This document shows positions 56,049 through 64,000 of a stretch of DNA of 64,000 nt, one piece after another. The notes below the pieces were generated by a model. That model did no database searches, had not been told where the DNA came from, and saw only the letters and a list, made by a program, of their open reading frames with translations. Position numbers and translations under genes: made by a program. The stretch is taken from NCBI GenBank assembly GCA_963747515.1, contig CAVVFN010000008.1:682001-746000 (forward strand), in the 5' to 3' direction. Each line of letters begins with the position of its first letter. Within the stretch, counting starts at the first letter, position 1. The stretch is from Mariniphaga sp963747515 (lineage in GTDB: Bacteria > Bacteroidota > Bacteroidia > Bacteroidales > Prolixibacteraceae).

Positions 56049-57733
56049 ATGAGTATGAATAAGGAATTGAATAAGTACAGTCGTCTGATTACACAGGATG
56101 AAACTTTGCCGGCAGCACAGGCCATGCTTTATGCTATTGGCATGAATGAAATGGATCAGACAAAGGCGCAGGTTGGAATTGTCAGTACGGGATTTCAGGG
56201 AAACCCATGCAACATGCATTTGAACGGGTTGGCATCATCATTAAAGAGAGAGGTAGATAAGCAGGAAGGTCTCTATGGATTGATTTTCCATACCATTGGT
56301 GTAAGTGATGGAATTACCAATGGAACAGAAGGAATGAAATATTCCCTGCCTTCCAGAGAAATCATAGCCGATTCAATTGAAACTGTTGTTAGTGCCCAGT
56401 TTTACGATGCTGTCATTCCAATTGTGGGCTGCGATAAAAATATGCCTGGTGCCATGATGGCACTTGCCCGTTTAAACCGACCGGCAATTTTGATGTATGG
56501 AGGAACGGTCAGGAAAGGCCATTTTGGAGGAAAAAGTTTAGATATTGTTTCGGCATTCGAAGCTTACGGAGAACGAATAAAAGGTTCTCTTCCCGATACC
56601 GATTACAAGGGAATTATACGCAATTGTATACCAGGAGCAGGCGCATGCGGAGGGATGTATACAGCTAACACAATGGCCTCTGCCATTGAATGCATGGGGA
56701 TGAGCCTTCCGGGAACTTCATCCAATCCTGCCATAAGTAAGGATAAAGAAGAAGAATTTCCAAAATTGGCAATGGCAATAAAAAATGTACTGGTAAAGGA
56801 TATCAAACCAAAGGATATAATGACACGTGAGGCATTTGAAAATGCCATTACTCTTATTATTGCCATGGGCGGTTCAACCAACGCCGTAATTCATCTGTTA
56901 GCTATGGCAAAAACAGCAGGAGTCGTTTTATCAATTGATGATTTCCAGCGCATTAGTGATAAAACTCCTTATATTGCTGATTTGAAACCAAGCGGGACCT
57001 ATCTCATGGAAGACCTTTATCAAATTGGAGGAATTCCTTCGGTTATGAAATTTCTTCTAATGGAGAACTTTTTGAATGGAAACTGCATGACAGTTACCGG
57101 AAAAACAATAGGGGAAAACCTGGAAGAGGTTCCTGATTTGCAAAATGGTCAGAAAATTATTCATTCAATTAATAATCCGATAAAAAAAGAGGGCATATTC
57201 AAATTCTTTATGGAAATCTGGCCGAAAAAGGAGCTGTTGCCAAAATAACGGGCAAGGAAGGAGAATTATTTTCCGGCCCGGCCCGGGTATTTGAAAATGA
57301 ATTTGAAGCCATTGAAGGTATACGATCTCAAGTGAAAGCTGGCGATGTTATTGTTATACGCAACAGCGGCCCGAAAGGTGCTCCTGGTATGCCGGAAATG
57401 CTAAAACCTACAAGTGCAGTAATGGGAGCCGGATTGGGAAAGGATGTGGCGCTGATTACCGATGGCCGTTTTTCAGGCGGATCGCATGGATTTGTTGTAG
57501 GGCATATTACTCCTGAAGCATTTGAAGGTGGAGCAATTGGCCTTATTAAAAATGGTGACATAATTACGATTGATGCCATCAACAATAGTATTGATGTTGA
57601 TCTATCAGCACAAGAAATAGAAAAAAGAAGAGAATCTTGGAAAAGACCAGAAGAAAAAAAGGTGACAGGAGTTCTCAGAAAATTTCGCAATGAAGTTTCT
57701 TCTGCTTCTGAAGGATGTATAACTGTAATTTAA
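56049..57733 (+). pseudogene. ilvD: ilvD, dihydroxy-acid dehydratase, with an apparent frameshift
   Basis: The first frame (56049-57248) and a second frame (to 57733) together make a complete IlvD of about 560 residues. The Fe-S cysteines are present: 'GNPCNMHL', 'VGCDKNMPG' and 'GAGACGGMYTANTM'. Near 57185-57210 the frame breaks: the continuation 'LYGNLAEKGAVAKITGKEGELFSGPARVFENE' appears in the other frame. A missing base is the simplest explanation. IlvD dehydrates dihydroxy acids in valine/isoleucine synthesis. It normally sits with ilvB/N/C in Bacteroidota, but here it stands alone. A sequencing error is as likely as a real break. Confidence 0.82.
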
Positions 57734-57779
57734 AAAAGTATATTACATTTAACCTTTTCTTTACCAAACCTGAGAACTA

Positions 57780-58622
57780 ATGAAGCGAATTTTTTTATCG
57801 GAGAGATTCAAATCAGTTGCTTCAACCCTTTTTATAGAAATTTGTTTTCTACTACTCTTTATAGTTCATCCTGGTGCAGGCAAAGCATCAACAAAGCAGC
57901 AATCAAAACAAAATAACTGGTTTATCTCAGGAAGTACAGGTATTGCTTTACGTTCGCAGGAAATTTCAGGAGACTATAAATTTATAGCCGATGGGTTTCA
58001 GCACCAACCGGGATTTACATTTAATTTAAGCTTTGGAAAATCCATTGGCCAGCATTGGGAATCTGCCTTGCGACTGGGCGCATATACCCTATTTGGACAG
58101 AGTTTTTTGCCTCACAATTCATCGGTTGGTTTTTTTGCTGCTTACCCTGATTTACCAGAACAGGTTCCGTTGGAATATATTACCCAAAGCAACTCCATCT
58201 CCCTCTTATTAAGGTTTTTTTTGCTCAACGATGCTCTGGGCAGGAATAATGTCCTAAACATCCGGCCCTTTTTTGAGGCGGGACTTGGAATAAACAACTT
58301 TTCAAGTGAAGTAAGGTACCGTAAAATTCCTCCTGGAGAAAGTTCATCATTAATTTTCCGTGATAGAAATGGTAAAAATTCAAATGGTGCAGCTGAGATA
58401 ATAACAGGGCTGGGTTTAAAGATTGGGGAACGCGGAGAATGGAATGCCATAATTGCATTAAATGCAGAATGGGTTAACTTTTCAAAGCTTAATCCTATAT
58501 CCCATTTCAGCAACAGTAAAAACATCAATTCCAGAGCCATAGTATCCCGAATAAATGCCGGAATAGCTATTCCGGTTCGAAGAAGGACAAAAACCGATAC
58601 CTACCTGCCATTCAGATGGTGA
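57780..58622 (+). CDS. outer-membrane beta-barrel protein
   Basis: A 280-residue protein with an N-terminal signal (about 12-35, ending GKA). The body has alternating hydrophobic and polar strands with aromatic girdles ('SFGKSIGQHWESALRLGAYTLFG', 'FEAGLGINNFSSEVRYR', 'GLGLKIGERGEWNAIIAL'), typical of a small outer-membrane barrel (OmpA/PorT-like). No specific function. Follows ilvD by 46 bp and ends at a strong terminator. Confidence 0.75.
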   Translation: MKRIFLSERFKSVASTLFIEICFLLLFIVHPGAGKASTKQQSKQNNWFISGSTGIALRSQEISGDYKFIADGFQHQPGFTFNLSFGKSIGQHWESALRLGAYTLFGQSFLPHNSSVGFFAAYPDLPEQVPLEYITQSNSISLLLRFFLLNDALGRNNVLNIRPFFEAGLGINNFSSEVRYRKIPPGESSSLIFRDRNGKNSNGAAEIITGLGLKIGERGEWNAIIALNAEWVNFSKLNPISHFSNSKNINSRAIVSRINAGIAIPVRRRTKTDTYLPFRW

Positions 58623-58650
58623 TTCTTCAAAATATTTATTAAATATCAAA

Positions 58651-58690
58651 AAAATCCATTGCCTGTACTGGCAATGGATTTTGTTTTTTT
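58651..58690. terminator. bidirectional terminator between the OMP gene and V-ATPase operon
   Basis: A 13-bp stem (58651-58663 with 58670-58682) around TGTACT is followed by GTTTTTTT on the plus side and an A-run on the other. It can end the rightward OMP gene and the leftward V-ATPase operon. Confidence 0.85.
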
Positions 58691-58749
58691 ACATCCGGCT
58701 CAGTCTGTTTGTTTGTGCCGAAAATATAAGTAAAGTAAGAGATCAGACT

Positions 58750-59208
58750 TTATCCTGCAACAGCACTTCCAATAAGGAAGGTAGCAGCCAGGGCAATAAT
58801 TGCATAAAGCTCAGGGAATACAGCAAGAATAAGAGTTTTACCTGCCACATCATATCCTGAACCAATGGCAGCAATACCGTTGGCACAAACCTGGCCCTGA
58901 CGTATAGCCGATAAAAGACCAACAAGCCCCAGCGTTAATCCGGCACCAAAAACGGCAGCAGCCTCACCCCAACCTATACCAGTTGAAAGAAGACCAAATC
59001 CATTGAGCAGGAAGTATCCGGCAAAACCATACAACCCCTGGCTCCCCGGAAGGGCTGTAAGGAGTATATAACTGCCAAATGCTTCGTCATTCTTTTTCAT
59101 TGATCCTACTGCTGCATTACCGGCAATAGATGTTCCATATGCACTGCCAACCCCTGCAAGGCCGACCATTAATCCAATTCCAATGTAAGCAAAAACGATA
59201 GGTTCCAT
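58750..59208 (-). CDS. ntpK: V-type ATP synthase subunit K (rotor ring)
   Basis: A 152-residue proteolipid with four membrane helices (two fused hairpins). In the Na+-type ring of Enterococcus hirae the ion is held by Leu61, Thr64, Gln65, Gln110 and Glu139. The aligned residues here are Leu53, Ser56 and Gln57 ('LPGSQGLYGF'), Gln104 ('IRQGQVCANG') and Glu133 ('VFPELYAII'). The ring would have one carboxylate per four helices and carries the polar ligands of a Na+ site. Last gene of the operon (transcribed leftward), 26 bp after subunit I. Alternative: H+ ring, since Ser for Thr is tolerated. Confidence 0.92.
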   Translation of the reverse strand: MEPIVFAYIGIGLMVGLAGVGSAYGTSIAGNAAVGSMKKNDEAFGSYILLTALPGSQGLYGFAGYFLLNGFGLLSTGIGWGEAAAVFGAGLTLGLVGLLSAIRQGQVCANGIAAIGSGYDVAGKTLILAVFPELYAIIALAATFLIGSAVAG

Positions 59209-59234
59209 TCTTTGATTTATTTAAATGTTATTAT

Positions 59235-61079
59235 TTAATTGTTATTCGTTTTTTCTGAAGCCGGTTCGGCAAAAGGGGTATAAGCCTTGCCCCCTCCTGT
59301 GAATCCAGCATTTTTATAAAATTCCACAAAAGTTAAACGTATAGGATGCACAAAAGCACCCAACGATGCCATAAATATTGTGATACCATGTCCGAATACT
59401 AGAATGATAATCATTACAAGCGGACCAAGAACCGCATTATCGGGGCGCATATTCATGGCCATACTATTGAATACAAGTCCTAATATCGCACTCGATACAC
59501 CCAGTGCAAAAAGACGAATATATGAAAGAATATCACCCAAAAGACTGGTAAACATACTGTAAACATCCCATAAGCCAGCGCCAAAATTAATTAAAACATT
59601 CCGCCGGGGATGGTTGAAAATCAAGATTAATAATCCGGCTACGCTCAAAACAGCAATTTGGATATAATTGACCGCCTGCGGAGTAATGGCATCTGTACTT
59701 TTCAATCCATAAACTGTTCCAAGACCTATTATGAGTGTCAGCCAGCCGATAGTAGAAAGAGAGTATAAAAAGCCCTGCATGCGGGAAATATTAACAACCT
59801 TCAGCATTAAGCCAAAAACAATTTGAACAGCACCTAAAATAATGGCGAGATTAAACAACTGATCGGTATTAATCATGTATGCCTTTATATTTTCCAGCCA
59901 GGGAATGTCGGCTTCTATCAGATTAATACCAAAAAAGGTACCGGTAAGTACACCAAATATTACGGTGGCAAAACCAAGCCATTGGGCTAAGGTCAACACC
60001 GATTTTAATTCTGGTTTTTTTCGTTTAAAAAGAGTTGCGACCAATAAAATAAACAAACCATAACCTGCATCACCTAGTGAAAAACCGAAAAACATCATGT
60101 AAAATGGTGCAAAGAAGGGCACCATATCGAGTTCTTTATGATTGGGCAATTCATACAATTTCCCTATGACCTCATAATGCCTTGCAAACTTGTTATTTTT
60201 TAAAAGGATAGGCACCTGGTCTTCTTCAGTTGGCTTTTCTGATATATGCAGCACCTGGTTTTCTTCCAGAAAATCGTCCAACTCCTTCTTTTTCAATTCC
60301 GGCACCCAACCTTCCAGCATTCGTACCTTACCTTCCAGTTCCTCGGTTGTTTGCAGCATTGCATTCTGTTCCGATAACTGCTGTTGTATACTTTCTGAAT
60401 ATTTTTTCAGCATTTGGGTGCAACAGGCTGCTATCCGATGCAATTCCTGGCTAAGGGTAACGGCTTCATCCTTTAATTCCTGCATCTCATTCCCTACCAG
60501 CTCCAAAGAAGTTTTTGGCAACATCAGTTCATCGGCATCCGCCGTTTCTTCCAAAGTTTTATGGCTGTCAGCCTCAGCAGTCCTTTCAATTTTTACAAAA
60601 TACCTGTACCCATCCAGATCATCAACAATCTGCAAATAATATTTTTCCTCCCATTCCTGATGCCATTTGCGAATGGGACATACCATGAACCTGATTTGAA
60701 TTCCGCTGGATTCGAGTTTTCCCACATTTTCCCATTCGAAATTACCCCATGGAGTCAGCTGTTTTTTCTCTTTTTCCAATTGAAGCAACCGGTGATGATT
60801 ATGTTCCATCTTCCTTTCCATCTCCTTTAAACGGTCAAATACCTCTTCCCCCGATTTAAAGGACATGGGTTCATGGTTTTCTTCCGGCTCCAAAGATTCC
60901 AATCTTTTTACAGCTTTGGTCACTTCCGAAAGATGCCTGAATAATTCCTGCATCTGAGGAGTAGGCTCATTGATTTTTGTGCTGATATGCACCACGCCAA
61001 TCCTGCGGATACTCTTCAGAAATTCCTGATAAGATGAATGATGAACCAGAAATATATATTTATACATTGGAACAATCAT
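59235..61079 (-). CDS. ntpI: V-type ATP synthase subunit I (stator a-type)
   Basis: A 614-residue protein. The N-terminal half (1-300) is cytoplasmic with coiled-coil stretches (about 95-125, 205-265), and the C-terminal half has about seven to eight membrane helices with the conserved Arg region ('SYIRLFALGVSSAILG') and the 'VEFYKNAGFTGGGKAYTPF' tail. It connects the rotor ring to the peripheral stalk and forms the ion channel. Its start overlaps subunit D by 4 bp (ATGA-type), so translation is coupled. Confidence 0.93.
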   Translation of the reverse strand: MIVPMYKYIFLVHHSSYQEFLKSIRRIGVVHISTKINEPTPQMQELFRHLSEVTKAVKRLESLEPEENHEPMSFKSGEEVFDRLKEMERKMEHNHHRLLQLEKEKKQLTPWGNFEWENVGKLESSGIQIRFMVCPIRKWHQEWEEKYYLQIVDDLDGYRYFVKIERTAEADSHKTLEETADADELMLPKTSLELVGNEMQELKDEAVTLSQELHRIAACCTQMLKKYSESIQQQLSEQNAMLQTTEELEGKVRMLEGWVPELKKKELDDFLEENQVLHISEKPTEEDQVPILLKNNKFARHYEVIGKLYELPNHKELDMVPFFAPFYMMFFGFSLGDAGYGLFILLVATLFKRKKPELKSVLTLAQWLGFATVIFGVLTGTFFGINLIEADIPWLENIKAYMINTDQLFNLAIILGAVQIVFGLMLKVVNISRMQGFLYSLSTIGWLTLIIGLGTVYGLKSTDAITPQAVNYIQIAVLSVAGLLILIFNHPRRNVLINFGAGLWDVYSMFTSLLGDILSYIRLFALGVSSAILGLVFNSMAMNMRPDNAVLGPLVMIIILVFGHGITIFMASLGAFVHPIRLTFVEFYKNAGFTGGGKAYTPFAEPASEKTNNN

Positions 61080-61684
61080 AGCTCAGCCTCCTGTCTTTGT
61101 TTTTCCTGACGATCTTTAACAATTTTTTGTGCCGACTTCGATAAATTCTCCTGATCTTCCAAAAACCGTTTGATTTTCCGGATAGCATCCTGAAATCCGG
61201 GAATCTGCACCTTCTCATATAGGTTTACTTTTTGGGTAGTCTTCTTTCTGGCAAAATCCAGCAATTCCATTTTCCGCAGAAAAACTTCCCGTTCAATAGC
61301 AATAGCAGCAATGTTTTTAATTATGGCAATTCCTTCTGCAAACCAAACAGGCTGATTAAAAAGATTTGTGGTGTCGGTTTCAAAACGGATGTTTTCAAGC
61401 ACAGGAGTAAACACACCGGCTATTTTTTTGGAAGAAAGCTCTACATCGCTGATCTGTATCAAATTTTGTTCAAATTCACCCCATAACCGGGCAATATTAT
61501 CATATGATTCTATTTGTTCATTATATTGCACAGCAAGGTCAGACGCTTTTTCTTTGGCCTTTTTCACCTCAACTCTCAAAGCCGACTCCTTATTTTTCAG
61601 TGTGGGCAGTGCCCTTTCCCTAACCTTCAGTTGCTTATCCAGCGTCTGTAAAGCTGTTTTGTTATATTGAAACTTAATGGCCAC
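61076..61684 (-). CDS. ntpD: V-type ATP synthase subunit D (central stalk)
   Basis: A 202-residue protein, all helical, with long N- and C-terminal coiled coils as expected of the central stalk. Landmark 'FQYNKTALQTLDKQLKVRERALPTLKNKESAL' at the N-terminus. Fits between subunits B and I, with a 4-bp overlap with I. Length is normal for the family. Confidence 0.92.
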   Translation of the reverse strand: MAIKFQYNKTALQTLDKQLKVRERALPTLKNKESALRVEVKKAKEKASDLAVQYNEQIESYDNIARLWGEFEQNLIQISDVELSSKKIAGVFTPVLENIRFETDTTNLFNQPVWFAEGIAIIKNIAAIAIEREVFLRKMELLDFARKKTTQKVNLYEKVQIPGFQDAIRKIKRFLEDQENLSKSAQKIVKDRQEKQRQEAEL

Positions 61685-61733
61685 TTTTATCTGATCCCTT
61701 TTATGGTTAAATTATTCAAAATCATGAAATTTA

Positions 61734-63054
61734 TTACTGCACCCAAAACTTCGCTACCAGGCTTTCCTTAATGGCAACTTCAGCCTTTTTAAAATGTTTT
61801 CCAAACAATTCCCAGGTGATATCAAGCATGGTATCGGTATCTACGTTCACATCAATTGCCAAGTATTCTTTCGGAGTATTCTTTTGCAAAATTAAGTGTA
61901 CGCTCATCGTAATCCGTAAGATCAAATCCATTTTCCAGCTTGGTACGTGCATTGGCTGCATCGGCATATAACCTAATGGCAGTATTCATAACCTGAGGAT
62001 GATCTTCACGGGTTTGTTTACCTATTACTAATTGTTTTAAACGTGAAAGAGAACGAAATGGATCTATAATTACTTTCCCAATTTCTGTATCACGCCGCAG
62101 GAAAAGTTGTCCTTCGGTTATATACCCTGTATTATCGGGAATAGCATGAGTAATATCGCCTCCCGATAAGGTTGTTACAGCAATAATGGTTATAGAACCT
62201 CCCGAGGGGAATTGTACTGCTTTTTCATAAATGCGCGCCAAATCGGAATACAGCGACCCTGGCATACTGTCTTTGGAAGGAATCTGGTCCATACGGTTCG
62301 ATACAATACTTAATGCATCGGCGTATAAAGTCATATCGGTTAGCAACACCAATACACTTTCGTTTTTATCAACAGCAAAATATTCGGCAGCTGTCAATGC
62401 CATATCCGGTACCAATAACCTCTCCACCGGCGGGTTTTCAGTAGTATTTACAAAGCTGATAATCCGATCGAGTGCCCCTGCATTATCAAATACATTTTTG
62501 AAATAAAGATAATCATCGTTTGTTAATCCCATGCCGCCAAGTATAATCTTATCGGTTTTGGCCCTTAAAGCTACCATTGCCATAACCTGATTATAGGGCT
62601 GATCGGGGTCAGCGAAAAACGGAATTTTCTGACCCGACACAAGTGTATTGTTCAGGTCAATTCCTGCAATGCCTGTGGCAATAAGATTGGAAGGCTGCTT
62701 ACGCCTTACCGGATTGACTGAAGGACTGCCAATATCGCGAACCTCCCCCTGGATTTCAGGTCCGCCATCTATTGGATTACCAAAGGCATTGAAAAACCTG
62801 CCTGCCAATTCATCGCTTACCGTCAGCTGTGGCGGCCTTCCTAAAAAAGAAACTTCCGAATTGGTTGGAATACCCTCAGTCCCTTCAAAAATCTGCAGGG
62901 TAATATCGTCTCCTGAAATTTTAACTACCTGTGCCAGTTTTCCGTTAACTGAAGCTATTTCATCATAACCCACACCGGTTGCCTTTAAAGTAACAGTAGC
63001 TTTAGTAATGTTTGCCAATTTGGTATATATCTTCTGAAATGCCCGGCTTTCCAT
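61734..63054 (-). pseudogene. ntpB: V-type ATP synthase subunit B with an apparent frameshift
   Basis: The first frame (63054 to 61852) is a near-complete non-catalytic B subunit; a second frame completes its C-terminus ('KEYLAIDVNVDTDTMLDITWELFGKHF...'). The frame changes at about 61865-61875. At that place the plus strand carries a near-duplicate, AGTATTCTTTCGG followed directly by AGTATTCTTTTGC, a 13-bp tandem copy that would shift the frame by one. Subunit B forms the A3B3 head with A. It may be real damage or an assembly error. Confidence 0.85.
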
Positions 63055-63085
63055 ATTTTTCCTTTTTCTTGTTAATGATTTTTAT

Positions 63086-64000
63086 CTAATTAGCCCGTTC
63101 CTTTAAAATTTCCTCCAGTGCTTGTTCATGCTTTCTAAAGCCTTCCGATTCGAATTCCGTATAATTCATTTGTTTGAATTCATTAATGACTTCCTTAAAA
63201 AAAGTACTTACATCCTCAAAATGTCCAAAAACAAATTGTTGACTCCACGATATTCAGCACCTTCGAAAGCATATACTGCTGCCGCTTCATGGGCGTGGAA
63301 GCATCAATTTTATCAAAGGCATCCTGTTGTAAAATGACAAAGTCAATAAGTTCCGATTTCCAGAAAGTCTCATGGAAAGTAAGGGGCACACCATCATCAC
63401 CCAAAATATTAATTTGCTCCATGGCCTCTTTTCCACGAAGCAGAATATCTTTGGTTTTAAGTACATCATTGAGCCATGTTTCTCCTACATTTTTAGAGAG
63501 ATTATCCTGGACTTCCGGGATATTCAAGATATTTTGAATAACTGTCAATAGGATCGATTGCCGGATACCTTTTACCGTCGGCACGTGCCTGGCTAAGCCC
63601 ATAAAAACAACGTGCAGCTTTCCGGGTACTTTCAGTTACCGGTTCTTTAAGGTTTCCACCTGCCGGAGAAACAGTTCCAATAAAGGTAATTGAACCCGAC
63701 TTCCCGTTATTGAGATAAACGAAACCTGCACGTGAATAGAAGTTTGAGATAATGGCAGACAAATCCATAGGAAAGGCATCTGGTCCGGGAAGCTCTTCCA
63801 GGCGGTTTGACATTTCCCGCAAAGCCTGTGCCCAGCGCGATGTGGAATCAGCCATCAGCAGAACTTTTAACCCCATGGCACGGTAATATTCAGCAATAGT
63901 CATAGCCGTATAAACCGACGCCTCCCTGGCAGCTACTGGCATGTTCGATGTATTGGCAATGATAATGGTACGTTCAATGAGTTTTTTTCCGGTACGTGGA
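63086..64000 (-). pseudogene. ntpA: V-type ATP synthase catalytic subunit A, C-terminal part, two apparent frameshifts; 5' end outside window
   Basis: The protein can be followed in three frames. Frame one (64000 to about 63519) contains 'ANTSNMPVAAREASVYT' and 'MADSTSRWAQALREMSNRLEELPGPDAFP'. Near 63515-63520 the frame shifts to one beginning 'EVQDNLSKNVGETWLND'. At about 63236-63243 it shifts again, giving 'QFVFGHFEDV...NEFKQMNYTEFESEGFRKHEQALEEILKERAN', ending at 63086. Each shift looks like one extra base. Walker A lies outside. Subunits E and C would be further upstream. Errors or real decay cannot be separated here. Confidence 0.85.

Noticed and set aside
1..64000. Search for tRNA, rRNA, riboswitch and phage genes
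   Set aside because: No cloverleaf, rRNA-like conserved stretch, riboswitch core or phage structural gene was recognised by reading. A covariance-model scan would be the decisive test.

Overview
This window reads as a chromosomal segment of a polysaccharide-degrading Bacteroidota, most likely an anaerobic or facultative Bacteroidales/Marinilabiliales-type lineage (inference; no 16S is present). The evidence is a type IX secretion (T9SS) C-terminal sorting domain, many SPII lipoproteins with short Ser-Cys lipoboxes, Bacteroidota-style -7 promoter boxes (TAnnTTTG), low GC content, and a simplified A/V-type ATPase operon of the bacterial A-B-D-I-K type. No rRNA, tRNA, CRISPR array or intact insertion sequence was recognised.

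Region 1 (1-29476) is carbohydrate catabolism. A truncated Gfo/Idh/MocA oxidoreductase and an alpha/beta-hydrolase run rightward. They face a 24-kb leftward block of twelve exported or lipid-anchored proteins. In transcription order these are a DUF5107-TPR protein, an esterase, an M14 carboxypeptidase, a beta-propeller/FN3 lipoprotein, an unassigned TIM-barrel-like protein, a GH2 enzyme, two tandem GH88 unsaturated glucuronyl hydrolases, an amidohydrolase, a concanavalin-like/FN3 protein, a deacetylase-like protein and a parallel beta-helix T9SS protein. The GH88 pair implies that a lyase-cleaved, uronic-acid-containing polysaccharide is the substrate. No SusC/SusD pair or sulfatase lies in the window. 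A URO-D-family protein, an EamA transporter, a DUF6807 lipoprotein and an oxidoreductase remnant follow.

Region 2 (29477-37439) holds a DeoR-type repressor divergent from a five-gene, partly overlapping operon: Nramp-like transporter, M20 hydrolase, epimerase-like SDR, DapA-like aldolase and double GNAT acetyltransferase. It looks like a small-molecule uptake and catabolism pathway of unknown substrate. Several of its proteins lack the canonical catalytic or ligand residues of their families.

Region 3 (37440-55870) is mixed: nitroreductase, two aminotransferases, fructosamine kinase-like protein, GH78 alpha-L-rhamnosidase with an NCS1-type permease, PQQ-propeller protein, DUF5009 acyltransferase-like protein, YciH/SUI1, a dead metallo-beta-lactamase-fold gene, an acetylxylan-esterase-like hydrolase, an endonuclease/phosphatase lipoprotein, a HAD phosphatase and a GroES-like protein. 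Its intergenic spaces contain unusual arrays of 11-bp units arranged as inverted repeats. Three such loci were found in the window (one of them in region 2). They are the most unusual non-coding structure seen.

Region 4 (55871-64000) has ilvD (frameshifted), an outer-membrane barrel protein, and the leftward V-ATPase operon A-B-D-I-K. Subunit A carries two apparent frameshifts and B one. Together with ilvD, that makes four single-base-type frame breaks in normally conserved genes within about 7 kb. This suggests either local sequence error or gene decay. The K subunit carries residues matching the Na+ site of the Enterococcus hirae rotor ring.
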